The notes: generated from the sequence alone by a model not told the origin. DNA of 64,000 bases from G965214625 sp965214625 (GCA_965214625.1 OZ243962.1:1488001-1552000); one strand, 5' to 3'. Positions 45,866 through 55,236 are shown, counted from the stretch's first letter. Translations and numbers: made by a program.

Positions 45866-46844
45866 TGTATAGGTTAGGCTTATAACCGATTGAGTTTTCT
45901 TTGCGGGTAAACCATTCGACTGTTTTACTCAATCCCTGTTCAAATGACACCTGTGGCTTAAATCCGGTCATTTTGAATAATTTAGTATTGTCACATCTTA
46001 GGCGGAATACCTCAGATTTTTCGGGTCGGATGCGCTGATCTTCAACCATAACTTTCACAGACTTCCCCATAATTTCCGAAATTACTATAATGGTATCGGC
46101 AATACTAATCTCAGTATCTGAACCAATATTAACAATTTCTCCAACAGACTCATCAGTGTCAGCTAGTAGTTGAAATCCTCTGCAGGTATCACTTACATAA
46201 TTGAAGTCTCTTGTTGGTAAAATATCTCCCGCTTTAACATTTTCACCCTGCAACAGTTGTAGTATCACTGATGGTATAACCGCTCTCGCAGATTGGCGCG
46301 GACCATACGTATTAAAGGGTCTTGCAATCGTGACGGGCAAATCAAAAGCAGAGTAATAGCTATGTACGATGGCATCAGCTGCTATTTTGCTAGCACTATA
46401 TGGCGATTGTGGTTGGATCGGATGTTTTTCATCCATTGGCACATAATGGGCTGTTCCGTAGACCTCACTAGTAGAAGTATGTATTAGCCGAGCGACTTCC
46501 TGATCCAAAGCGGCTTGACAGATATTGAGACTACCATTCACATTGGTCTCGACATAACTGCTAGGAGCCTGATATGAATAAGGTATCGCTATCAAAGAAG
46601 CCAAGTGATAGATTACATCGATACCTTTACAGAGTTTCTGGCAAAAAGCAGGATCCCGGATATCTCCTGAAATGACTTCAGCTTTTTCATCAATTCGGTT
46701 GATTGAATCCAACCATCCCCAACTATTGAATGAGTTATATTGGACCAATGCTTTCACGTTTTCACCAGCATCAATCAACTGCTCCGTCAGATGTGACCCG
46801 ATAAAACCATCCGCACCTGTTACTAGAATGTTTCCACGAGTCAT
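45858..46844 (-). CDS. legB: NAD-dependent sugar 4,6-dehydratase (LegB type)
   Basis: A 328-residue short-chain dehydrogenase/reductase. NAD binding is by ILVTGADGFIGSHLTEQLID; the catalytic Tyr and Lys are in YSASKIAADAIV; and TSTSEVYGTAHYVP precedes them. The early block ALVQYNSFNSWGWLDS is characteristic of the LegB subgroup that dehydrates NDP-GlcNAc to the 4-keto-6-deoxy sugar without inversion at C5, in contrast to PseB. That points to legionaminic rather than pseudaminic acid. It overlaps LegF by four bases and LegC by eight. Confidence 0.94.
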   Translation of the reverse strand: MTRGNILVTGADGFIGSHLTEQLIDAGENVKALVQYNSFNSWGWLDSINRIDEKAEVISGDIRDPAFCQKLCKGIDVIYHLASLIAIPYSYQAPSSYVETNVNGSLNICQAALDQEVARLIHTSTSEVYGTAHYVPMDEKHPIQPQSPYSASKIAADAIVHSYYSAFDLPVTIARPFNTYGPRQSARAVIPSVILQLLQGENVKAGDILPTRDFNYVSDTCRGFQLLADTDESVGEIVNIGSDTEISIADTIIVISEIMGKSVKVMVEDQRIRPEKSEVFRLRCDNTKLFKMTGFKPQVSFEQGLSKTVEWFTRKENSIGYKPNLYNV

Positions 46845-47560
46845 GCTTTTCTAGTTGTCAGGAAAAATTTTTCCTTTCCATGTGTAAGGATTAATTCAGC
46901 TAAGTGAAAATCATCTGGATTATCAATGTCTATTGCGGTAAGTGGGGCCACCTGTATGGTCTTGACTCTTCCATCCCAAACCCCTGATCGGGATAATATG
47001 TGATTCGGCCTGGAGACGTATGCTACAGGGGTAATTCCATATACTGTAGGAGCGTCTTGTCTTCTGTAGTATTGCCCTTTTGCTTGACCACACAACCTTG
47101 CAAATCCTCTTTCATCTTCTTTGATCATATTAAAGTATGGGTTATAGTGAGATTTAGTGACCGTAATGGCAATATCGGTCTCACTATCCAGAGCGTTAAT
47201 GCATCGATCAATATCTCTGGCATCTCTGCAGGGAGCGGTTGCTGGAACGGAAACAAACGTTTCGAATTCACCATATTTGCTTTGGACAGCTGTAATGGCA
47301 TGCTGCCATGCATGCCATTCTGACGTAGTGTCTTGGGCCAGTTCTGGTGGACGCATAAAGGGAACCTCGGCACCGGCTATTTCTGCTATTTCTGCTATTT
47401 TGTGAGAATCTGTAGAGACAAATATCCTACTGATTTGGTCCACCTGTTTAGCATGCTTAATCGCATGACAAATCAATGGTTTCCCACATAACAATTTTAT
47501 GTTTTTACCTGGAATACCTTTCGAGCTATTTCTAGCAAATATGAAAGCCCAACAGGTCAT
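46841..47560 (-). CDS. legF: CMP-nonulosonate cytidylyltransferase (NeuA/LegF type)
   Basis: A 239-residue cytidylyltransferase that activates the nine-carbon acid with CTP. The N-terminal CTP-binding motif is IFARNSSKGIPGKNIKLLCGKP, with RIFVSTDSHKIAEIAE next and PPELAQDTTSEWHAW later. Compared with sialic-acid NeuA the first motif starts IFARNSSKG, as in LegF/PtmB-type proteins. The stop overlaps the LegB start by four bases. It is the first gene of the unbroken coupled series running down to LegG; the gene upstream ends 109 bases away. Confidence 0.92.
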   Translation of the reverse strand: MTCWAFIFARNSSKGIPGKNIKLLCGKPLICHAIKHAKQVDQISRIFVSTDSHKIAEIAEIAGAEVPFMRPPELAQDTTSEWHAWQHAITAVQSKYGEFETFVSVPATAPCRDARDIDRCINALDSETDIAITVTKSHYNPYFNMIKEDERGFARLCGQAKGQYYRRQDAPTVYGITPVAYVSRPNHILSRSGVWDGRVKTIQVAPLTAIDIDNPDDFHLAELILTHGKEKFFLTTRKA

Positions 47561-47669
47561 GAATCCGTTTCCTCTTTTTCTTCGTCATATGAAAAATTCA
47601 AGTAACTTGGTTCCACGATTCAAAAGCCCCATCGTCAATGCTTAAATGAAAAAGCACTAATAGTATCAC

Positions 47670-49280
47670 TTATTGTAACCGATTGATCTCAATCTCGATG
47701 ATACGGGTCAAGTGTTCCACATTCGACCTTATTCCCGAATTCATATCTGTGAATCTTTTAGGATTCAGATGTCCTCTGAATCCATTTTTAAACAGACAAT
47801 ACAAAAAATAGTAGACTTTTCTTTCGTTTACCTGATAGCCCTCCTTTATTTTTTTTATCGCATTTTCACACTGGGAATTGACTCCACAATAAAATACTCC
47901 TTCACATCCTTGATACCATGCGTGACCAAAAATCAATGCTGGTTTCCCTCTTACACATGCCTCCCAGCCTGATGTTCCGGTTAATGTGGCAACCGCCTTG
48001 GAATTATCAATAAGTTCAAATTGAGGAGCATTCAAGTGTGCAAGAACCACGTTATTGATGGAGATCAAGTCGTCGTAATAATAGGCATAACGGCCACGTT
48101 CACCATGCCCCACACCAGGTAAGAGTTGTGTGGGATTTTCTTTTACAACAATTTTCCAATCTTTCGGCACGAAACGAGACAGCATTTTGATCATCAGAAT
48201 CTGATTCGAGAATCGCCCTGCTTCCGGCACAGATGTCCTTTCTGGTTGGAAACTTAAGGGAACATAAATATAATCCGAATCATAATCGATCTCTTCGCAA
48301 TGGGATTCGTAAATAAGAGACAGATGCCGTTTATACTTTGCAGCCTGTATTTTATATTTTCTCCATTCCTGACCCGTTAAATACGATTGCTCTATAGGTT
48401 CCCCCGGCCGCTTCAAATAATTCTTCGGCGCTACAGCGGAAGAATACAACACTGATCGTTGGTATGCGGATTCCAATGCTTGTAACGCGGTTTGCCAGTA
48501 TTCGCTATATCTTTGAAATTTTGTCAATCTCTGATACCAGAATTTGATATTCAAAAATTTTCTTACTCTATTTTGATGATGTTCCTTTTGTCTCAATCTC
48601 TCTTTCAGGTAAGGTGGTATTGCCTTTTGGTAGGAAGCGCATACATTATCCAAATATTGAGTTAAATATTGTGGCATCTCATCAATCGCCCGTTGAAAAT
48701 TATCCTCCGAATAGTTGTTATATATGTGTAATACCTTCTCTAGTCCCAACGCATAGTCACGAATTGGTAAAACCAACTCAAGAACGGTAATTGGGAGAAA
48801 CGAAAGAGTGGGAACATTTTGCTTCCGGCATACACCCAGCAATACGAAACTGTCCACAGAATGTGGAGTCTGTTGAAAAACCACGAACCGAGGCTTGTGA
48901 TGTTCAACCATGTATAACCAGAAAGCCAACATCTTTAAATATAGCCTGGTTCTTTCTTGGTAGGAAAAACTGTATCCCATATCCATTCGGTCCGCGATTT
49001 CCAAACAAACTCTCTCCGTTGACTGATATTCGTTCAAAATGACTTCGTCGAGTATCGGTAGTACAGCCTCTGTTACGTTCTGGGGGAAAATTCCTCTCTC
49101 TGCCTCTCTCACATCATGTTTGATGATACAAGCTCCAGCGGTTAATTGATCCAACGCATCTTCAGTACCACATATGTAACTAAATTGAACGCCTTTGCCC
49201 ATCAAATGTGTGATCGTAGACGACCACATCGGATGATTGCAGCCCAAAAAAAAACCTTGTATCGCTCTAACAGGCTTCAT
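47670..49280 (-). CDS. capsule-synthesis-type glycosyltransferase
   Basis: A 536-residue protein. The C-terminal third matches the capsule polysaccharide synthesis/KpsS-like pattern: VPLSFQPERTSVPEAGRFSN, WKIVVKENPTQLLPGVGHG, and LTGTSGWEACVRGKPALIFGHAWY. The N-terminal third is a Rossmann-like domain (FVVFQQTPHSVDSFVLLGV). Between them lies a long basic helical section (about 220-330). Relatives include beta-Kdo transferases and other uncharacterised transferases. It heads the minus-strand run, 109 bases upstream of legF, and may share its transcript. Acceptor and donor unknown. Confidence 0.8.
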   Translation of the reverse strand: MKPVRAIQGFFLGCNHPMWSSTITHLMGKGVQFSYICGTEDALDQLTAGACIIKHDVREAERGIFPQNVTEAVLPILDEVILNEYQSTERVCLEIADRMDMGYSFSYQERTRLYLKMLAFWLYMVEHHKPRFVVFQQTPHSVDSFVLLGVCRKQNVPTLSFLPITVLELVLPIRDYALGLEKVLHIYNNYSEDNFQRAIDEMPQYLTQYLDNVCASYQKAIPPYLKERLRQKEHHQNRVRKFLNIKFWYQRLTKFQRYSEYWQTALQALESAYQRSVLYSSAVAPKNYLKRPGEPIEQSYLTGQEWRKYKIQAAKYKRHLSLIYESHCEEIDYDSDYIYVPLSFQPERTSVPEAGRFSNQILMIKMLSRFVPKDWKIVVKENPTQLLPGVGHGERGRYAYYYDDLISINNVVLAHLNAPQFELIDNSKAVATLTGTSGWEACVRGKPALIFGHAWYQGCEGVFYCGVNSQCENAIKKIKEGYQVNERKVYYFLYCLFKNGFRGHLNPKRFTDMNSGIRSNVEHLTRIIEIEINRLQ

Positions 49281-49656
49281 CAGCTACACAAAATCGAGTA
49301 TTCCCTGAAAAGAACAAGCGAATTGGAGTCAATATCAATCTTAAATTATCCTCAAATAGACTACCGAATTGAAGCTTGAGAAAACTGATTTAATTTCTCT
49401 TGAATTGCATGAAACCATCGGTATAACACTTCAGTGAAAGAGGTGACGAGGGATACCAACATATTAGCCCGTATAATGCATACAATGAAGGGAGTGACGC
49501 CTCTTTTATGATATAATTCAATCAGTTAAAAAGAATTATCTGAGCACCTCACTCGTGGCAGATTGTACCCCCAAACCAATTGCATTTCCAGCCCTAGCCT
49601 TGTCCAATGAGAAATGAGCCTCAGGACGGCGATTTTGGGATCATTGGAGAATAATC

Positions 49657-50230
49657 ATGACCCTGCACCAACCGCATTTAATTGCCGTGGAAGAAATTTG
49701 GGCCTTTGTGGTCGGCACACGCCCCCCTCAACGCTGGGTGTACGAGGACGGGGTGGCGCGGGTGGTCCATCAACCGATCCGTCACCGGATTCCGGTGACG
49801 TGGGCCTTCTCGCGGTTGCTGGTCAACCCGGTCAGGCTGGAAGCCGAGCAGGGCTTGGTCAGTGGTATGGTGGATCAACTGCGCGCTCGCTGATGGACGG
49901 ACTGCCGGATTATGGCAAACACCTCGGGGTGTGGACGGCAAGGCAATCTGGAGTCATTCGACGGGCCAAGTGGATCACTGCAGCGGGGAGCCCTCGGACT
50001 TGGAGTCGGACTGGGGGAAGCACAAGACCCGGGGCGTGGACCGTCAGGGCCGCCTGGGAGAACGTCGAGCGCGGGGTCGGTTACGGGTTACACCTGATCG
50101 CGGACACACAGTACGAGTTGCCGGTGTTGTGTGAGCAGGTAGAGGCTCTGTTCGACGATTCACCGGCGCTGGCGGCGCGGTGCCAGGACTTCAGTGCAGA
50201 CTGGGACTATGACCAAGCGGGCCTCAACCC
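49657..50230 (+). pseudogene. DDE transposase relic, multiple frameshifts
   Basis: A heavily damaged transposase. Pieces in different frames read in order: LHQPHLIAVEEIWAFVVG, then GVDGKAIWSHSTGQ (the first Asp region), then SDWGKHKTRGVD, and last GYGLHLIADTQYELPVL with the second Asp. The C-terminal part stops after about RCQDFSADWDYD. This order is that of an IS4/IS1182-like transposase. GTGGCAG at 49555-49561 and its complement CTGCCAC at 50268-50274 could be remnants of terminal repeats, but no target duplication was found. GC-rich against AT-rich neighbours. Confidence 0.75.
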
Positions 50231-50352
50231 AACTTGGCATTTGAGGGGCCAAGGGGGTTTTTGTGTCCTGCCACTTGCCCGTGATACATTACCGCCGATG
50301 CAGAAACATCACACGCCTACCGAATGCTTACAATATAGGAATCTTACTATTT

Positions 50353-51777
50353 ATGGGACGTTTGATTAATCAAGAAGATCATTATGCAACTAACTTTGGA
50401 GCTACGTTTCGTTCTTCAGCAATATTTTTTAAGCCAGTCGGAATTAAAACGACTATTTCATTCAGCAATTACTGGAGTTTTAAGAACAAACTTAATGTGG
50501 GTTTGGTTAGTACTGTCCGCAAAAAATCTGGTGAATTAGTCTCACGTAGAGAGTTGAGTTTTTTGAATGGAAAAGTGATCAATCTTGAAGTGACCGAGGT
50601 CGACGAAGGTTCAATAGAGATCGAGGCATTCTCTTCATCCAATCTTAGAATTCCATATGCGGCAATTATGGTTGTGTACGAAGATGAATATTCCATCTCG
50701 ATGGTCCATTCTTATAGTAGAAATCATTCATTGATTGAGTTGGAGGATGACAACGCGATAGTAGAAGGTAGAGAGAGTTGTTGGACTATCAGGCTTGGGA
50801 ATTCAGTAAAAAACACTGCAGTATTCCATAATGGTCATGTTCCGTTAAGTGAGCAGAGGGGTTGTCTTACTATTACTAATCAACAAGGAAAGGAGCTTGT
50901 CTATGATGTTGTTATTTCAGCACTTAGGCCGTTCGAAACTTTTTTGTTCTGTATTGAAGATATCGTTCCTAATATATCAGAACTCCTTGATGGTGAAATT
51001 GGTTGGGCATCAATACATTTCGCCAGCCAGTCCTCGTTTACTCGCCTACTTGTATCATGGAAGGATGAGAAAAAGAATCAATTCCAAGTGACACACTCTA
51101 ACTTTGATTATGCTTCTCATATCACCAATAAAATATCTTCTGATAAGCCTGCGTATATGGTTCTTCCTTTGGTTAAAAGTCGTTTTCCAAAGATTATTGT
51201 GTATCCTAAGTTTTCACCCGGTGTTTACTCGTTGAGCACAGGTGTTACTCAGTCAATTGGTAAATCTAATACCATTGATTTTGAACAAGGGGTTATTCTA
51301 AGTACGGATTCCGATATTGTGGAATTCCGACGTAAGGATGGAAAACTTCCTGCACGTATTGTCACAGCAGTAAGTGGTCAGCTAAGTAGTACTTCGTTAC
51401 CTTTTGAGTGTTCATTAGGGATTGTTCATGAGCGACGTCCACCAAAACGGTTTCATTGGTTCCTGGTTTCAAACAAGTTTCCTACAACAATCCACATCAC
51501 TTCATATAAAGAGATTTATACATCTAATAGTCAGTCAATTAAACTAGTATTTAGATTGTATGTGGATGACTCTCAAGAGGTAGCTGAGAAGATTCTCAGC
51601 TTTGAAAGTTTATTTGATGTCCCCGGTGAAATCGAATTAAGCTCATTATTCGAAGAGCAAATAAACAAAATTAGGAGTTCTTTTTCATATGTTTCGATGT
51701 TTTCTCATTACGGAGGTTTCTTAATTTATTCGTCTTTAGTGAAAGGATCTTCCATGACGTTGGAGCATTCATTTTGA
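50353..51777 (+). CDS. strand-rich hypothetical protein in polysaccharide locus
   Basis: A 474-residue protein from ATG 50353. It has no signal peptide, no membrane segment and few cysteines. Predicted structure is mostly beta: alternating hydrophobic and polar residues throughout, for example KLNVGLVSTVRKKSGELVS and GKVINLEVTEVDEGSIEIEAFS. Two similar-looking halves may exist (motifs IPYAAIMVVYEDE and RFHWFLVSNKFPTTIHITSY). I do not recognise the family. AT-rich composition and position among glycosyltransferases suggest a role in surface glycan synthesis or recognition, without proof. The upstream extension to 50263 lies in the transposase relic and is rejected. Confidence 0.6.
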   Translation: MGRLINQEDHYATNFGATFRSSAIFFKPVGIKTTISFSNYWSFKNKLNVGLVSTVRKKSGELVSRRELSFLNGKVINLEVTEVDEGSIEIEAFSSSNLRIPYAAIMVVYEDEYSISMVHSYSRNHSLIELEDDNAIVEGRESCWTIRLGNSVKNTAVFHNGHVPLSEQRGCLTITNQQGKELVYDVVISALRPFETFLFCIEDIVPNISELLDGEIGWASIHFASQSSFTRLLVSWKDEKKNQFQVTHSNFDYASHITNKISSDKPAYMVLPLVKSRFPKIIVYPKFSPGVYSLSTGVTQSIGKSNTIDFEQGVILSTDSDIVEFRRKDGKLPARIVTAVSGQLSSTSLPFECSLGIVHERRPPKRFHWFLVSNKFPTTIHITSYKEIYTSNSQSIKLVFRLYVDDSQEVAEKILSFESLFDVPGEIELSSLFEEQINKIRSSFSYVSMFSHYGGFLIYSSLVKGSSMTLEHSF

Positions 51778-51801
51778 GCTGTTAGTGTCAATATATATGA
51801 A

Positions 51802-51809
51802 CTATAGAT
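51802..51809. repeat. 8-bp target-site duplication, left copy
   Basis: CTATAGAT directly precedes the left terminal repeat at 51810. The same eight bases follow the right terminal repeat at 52794-52801. An eight-base duplication is the normal product of IS66-family transposition. Confidence 0.85.
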
Positions 51810-52004
51810 GTAACTACTCGCCCGGTTCAATTATACCCTCCCGGGTTTTAATCTGTTCCCTGACCGATTGAAGCGTAAATCGGTGGTTGCGTGTGTCATT
51901 GGTCACGGCGGGGCCCCGACAGGACCGCTGCCTCACCCCCAGCGGTGATCATATAGCCTAGGGCATAGCCTGGTCTCAATAAACGCATAACAAATCACCA
52001 CGTC

Positions 52005-52200
52005 ATGGACAAAACCTATCTGGGTTCCAAAGCCGCTGATCGGCATTGACCACGACGCCCGGGTGATGCCGATTTCGCCGGTGACTATCCGGTGGAGTTG
52101 ATTCACGGCTGCTGCCATGACTTTCTCGACCGGCACGCCTTTGATGGAACCGAGCCCGGTTTACAGTGATCCACCCTACCTCAAATCCACCCGCAAGACC
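52005..52200 (+). pseudogene. D12-class DNA adenine methylase, internally deleted
   Basis: Pieces of an adenine-N6 DNA methyltransferase in three frames. The start MDKTYLGSKA matches the usual N-terminus. KPLIGIDHDARV follows, with the SAM-binding FxGxG block between them missing. Next come GDYPVELIHGCCHDFLDRHA and FDGTE, and after a one-base shift VYSDPPYLKSTRKT with the catalytic DPPY motif. The order agrees with the family, so this is a real relic, not chance. It lies inside the IS66-type element, suggesting capture as a passenger. Confidence 0.8.
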
Positions 52201-52404
52201 GACCCGCGGGGTATTTCCCGATACGCTGCACGGTCCGCTGCAATACGGGACCGGTATCTTGGCTTATGCGGCGCACCGCCGAACAGCTCAGGGTGATGAC
52301 CGGGCGGTTGATCTCGGAGTCCACGCTGATACGAGTGCATTAGGCACTGGCCCCCCGGAACCGAATCTCCGACCACCAAACTGGGTACTTTTACTTCAGC
52401 ACTT

Positions 52405-52748
52405 TTGGGTATTATTCATCCGACACTGACACACCGCTGGGCCAAACGGATGCAGCTGCTCCTTGCAGCCAACCGCGGAGTCGCCCGTCAGCCGCAAAAG
52501 GTGCTCTTCGGGCACTCTTCAAGGACGTGCGCAAACAGTATCGAACGATTCTCACGCAAGGCAAAAAGGCACTGCCAGCATTGCCTGACCCTACGGGAAA
52601 ACGGGGACGCTCCGCCGAGCATACTGACGCCTATTGTCGCATCTCAAGTTACCCGCAATCCATGAACCTGATGGGCTACAACCCCCTCACCGCGATCCAG
52701 ATCACCCTGAAAAACAAGACAGTGGAAACCCTCAACGACTACCCGTAA
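52405..52748 (+). pseudogene. IS66 transposase, C-terminal remnant
   Basis: The section VRKQYRTILTQGKKALPALP followed by GKRGRSAEHTDA resembles the region of IS66 transposases just before the last catalytic block. A weaker piece, LHGPLQYGTGILAYAAHR at about 52220-52275, resembles the earlier YG-x-x-AxVAYL block. The DDE residues are not preserved. The remnant ends 29 bases before the right terminal repeat. Confidence 0.6.
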
Positions 52749-52793
52749 AATAACGCACTATTCCAACGCTGTTTATACCGGGTGAGTAGTTAC

Positions 52794-52801
52794 CTATAGA
52801 T
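52794..52801. repeat. 8-bp target-site duplication, right copy
   Basis: CTATAGAT immediately after the right terminal repeat, identical to 51802-51809. Confidence 0.85.
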
Positions 52802-53068
52802 AAACCTTAATGGGGACAACTTTGAGTGAACGAGCGAGCGTTGCTCAAGATAACCAGGGAAAACATCTTCATGAACTAAGGATTGATTCTGAGCGTCTCA
52901 AAGGTTATGACCGAATGGTGATGAAAAATGGACGTAGAGTGTGTGGATTGTCGGAATATCTTTGGTTGGTAAACGCAGCGCCGACAAAGCATCAAAAACT
53001 CGGTGTGCAACTCTAGCCATCAAGGGAAGTTGCCCCAGCTATAAACTATAAATAAGAATAGTACTACT

Positions 53069-54427
53069 GTGGGGATATTTACTACCATTAAAAAAACACT
53101 CATTCGCTATCCAGCGAATAGGACTCCTTCCTCTCCAACAGTACTGTTTTTATTTAGAGGTCTCCCTGACCTCGATCACATGGTTCCTGTGGCCTACAAA
53201 CTCTCTAAGACAGTCCCTGATTTAAAAATCGAATTTTGCTGTACCAATATTCGATTTGGATTTCATCAAACCCAACTCTACCGTTTCCTTACAGAAGAAC
53301 TTTGTGTACGTGCAGTCTATCTTCACAAATTATATACACCAACATTATTTCATAAGTGGTTTTCGAAATACCTGGTCTACCAAGAAGTGATCACGGATAG
53401 TGTTTTCTCTAAAGTATTTAATCGTATTAATCGAGAGAAACTGAAGCATATTCTGTATGACTCCCGTTATTATTCATCATTCTTAGAATATGGAAACATC
53501 TGTTCGATCGTTATCGAGACGCTTTCGACCGAAAAGAGATATCCGCACCACAAATGGTTTTATGGGGCAATTCTTCCGTTTGCATTGAAGCATCAAATCT
53601 CAGTATATTGGATGCACCATGCTCCTCCTGTAACAAATAACCAATTAAATTTTGATCAATCCATTGGGATTAATAAAGGAATTAAATTTATAAGCACATT
53701 TCTAGTGTGCTCTGAGTGGGTCAAGAATTATTACATTTCTACCGGGCTGAAGGCCGAAGAAATCAAAGTTGTAGGGAATCCACGTTATTGTAGAGAGTGG
53801 CTAGAAAAATGGGATGACTATCTTCAATTTGCACAATATGACATAGGTAATACGAACCTTGACCAATATTTGTCGATAAGTGATCTAGCTCAACCCAAGA
53901 TGTTAAGAGTAATAGTGATAGAATCGGCTCCGCATGGAACAATTTTAAATAAATATTTCGAACTCATAAATGTATTAAGAAAGCATGAAAGAGTCCGACT
54001 CAAGGTGCTTCCACATCCCCGAAGAGAGGTAAGTTTTTTGAGCAATGATTATCCAGAGTTGATTATCGATAAATCCCATCCTTCATCTAACCTGATTCAA
54101 TGGTGTGATGTTGCCATCGTTGCATATTCATCTCTTGTGTGGGAGTGTTTTGAGAGAAACAAATATGTTATCCACACTGATTATATTTCCAATAGGCAAT
54201 TTGATTATTTGTTTTCTAACAATAGTAAGGGACGGGTCGGATTATATGCATCAAATACTGAAGAGGTGATAACGCTAATAAAGGAAATAAGTGAGGGAAA
54301 TATTTCTTGCCCAATCGATGATCCTGCTTATCTTTATCTCAGAAAGAATGTAATTTACGGGGGGCTTGCAGTCGACAGTGTCCTGAAAGGACACACGGCA
54401 GAGATCAGCAAATCACTCAAAAATTGA
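53069..54427 (+). CDS. GT-B-like glycosyltransferase, unassigned family
   Basis: A 452-residue protein, GTG start at 53069. The N-terminal Rossmann segment reads VLFLFRGLPDLDHMVPVAYKL. The C-terminal donor-binding half contains VKVVGNPRYC-like text (EIKVVGNPRYCREW), LKVLPHPRREVSFLSNDYP and WCDVAIVAYSSLVWECFERNKYVI, the S/T-S/G...E pattern of CDP-glycerol and related transferases. A hydrophobic stretch WFYGAILPFALKHQISVYWMHH lies mid-protein. No closer family is recognised. AT-rich, flanked on both sides by mobile-element relics, so it stands as an isolated gene. Confidence 0.65.
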   Translation: MGIFTTIKKTLIRYPANRTPSSPTVLFLFRGLPDLDHMVPVAYKLSKTVPDLKIEFCCTNIRFGFHQTQLYRFLTEELCVRAVYLHKLYTPTLFHKWFSKYLVYQEVITDSVFSKVFNRINREKLKHILYDSRYYSSFLEYGNICSIVIETLSTEKRYPHHKWFYGAILPFALKHQISVYWMHHAPPVTNNQLNFDQSIGINKGIKFISTFLVCSEWVKNYYISTGLKAEEIKVVGNPRYCREWLEKWDDYLQFAQYDIGNTNLDQYLSISDLAQPKMLRVIVIESAPHGTILNKYFELINVLRKHERVRLKVLPHPRREVSFLSNDYPELIIDKSHPSSNLIQWCDVAIVAYSSLVWECFERNKYVIHTDYISNRQFDYLFSNNSKGRVGLYASNTEEVITLIKEISEGNISCPIDDPAYLYLRKNVIYGGLAVDSVLKGHTAEISKSLKN

Positions 54428-54909
54428 ACAGAACTCTCAAGACCGAGATCATCCGGCTTCCTTGGGTGAGATCCCTCAAAACCAAACGACAGCGATGTTT
54501 CACAAATTGGGTAAACGCACTGGAGGGTAGACAACTGATCCGCAACTCTGGTGGGTGTCGGTCGCGCCAATACGGCTTATCTTTATCGTTCCCTCTCCCC
54601 TTGATCCATATCTTCAAGTTGCTCAAAGCGAACATTCAGTGCACTGGTCTGATCGTCCCACTCAAAGAGTCGGTAGTCATTCCTCCGTTCGGCGTCATGC
54701 TGATTAACCCAATCCCCAAGCACATAGACCGGACATGCGTAGACCGCACTCAATGTATGATATCAGCGACAGTACACCCGATCAGGATGGTTTTCAAATG
54801 GGGCGGGAAGCCAGATACTGTGCAGGATGCTGGTCCGGTCTTCCTGGCCTGAGAGTGAGCGGTCGGATCGAATGGGCGGCAGCAGGGTCTCTCCGCGGAT
54901 GGGATGGGA
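54428..54909. other. degenerate stretch downstream of DruA fragment
   Basis: Several short frames exist on both strands but none shows a family. On the minus strand, frames broken by stops read like the continuation of the DruA-containing gene (for example VYVLGDWVNQHDAERRNDYR), so this may be decayed transposase sequence. No intact gene is supported. Confidence 0.35.
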
Positions 54910-55236
54910 TTACCGATTGAGGGTGCGTTGCCAGTCACGCCGCAAGGGCCGTAGCCAGATGTCCTTTTGGGGTTTGTCGAAGCGTTTGTACCGATCATAG
55001 CGACCGCGGCCCTGGGTGGTGCCGACATGGACCCATCCGGACACCTTGTAAACCGCCCCGGTGTAGGTCAGGATCTGTATAAAGGTTTCGATCAGCACCA
55101 GGGTGACCCGGTAGCGGGCGGTCCAGTCTTCAGGCAAACATCGTTTCATGATCGCCAGCAGATGGGAGCCGAGATAATGATAGCGGGCAATAAACGCATT
55201 CCAGCGTTGGCCCAGCGGAGTCTTACACAAATCCAC
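54910..55236 (-). pseudogene. second DruA (DUF4338) domain fragment
   Basis: A 108-residue frame with the DUF4338 layout: GQRWNAFIARYHYLGSHLLA, then LPEDWTARYRVTLVLIETFI, and AVYKVSGWVHVGTTQGRGRYDR. The middle of the domain (about 90 residues between the YHYLG block and the LPEDW block) is deleted, and the N-terminus is missing. It is distinct in sequence from the DruA domain at 32.1 kb, so it is a different lineage. The closing KPQKDIWLRPLRRDWQRTL is also common in these proteins. No intact transposase follows. Confidence 0.78.

Larger units (their letters stand above)
51810..52793. mobile_element. 984-bp IS66-type non-autonomous element
   Basis: A complete element bounded by 17-base terminal inverted repeats, starting with GTAACTACTC, at 51810-51826 and 52777-52793 (16 of 17 positions match). 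It is flanked by perfect eight-base direct repeats CTATAGAT. The GTAA outer end and eight-base duplication are IS66 hallmarks. Inside are only debris: a DNA adenine methylase remnant (52005-52200) and an IS66 transposase remnant (about 52205-52748). It cannot code for its own transposase and must have moved by help from another copy. Confidence 0.85.

Noticed and set aside
52810..53016. 68-codon frame after the IS66-type element
   Set aside because: No family features, no clear ribosome-binding site, and a composition like the surrounding spacer; not enough to call a gene.
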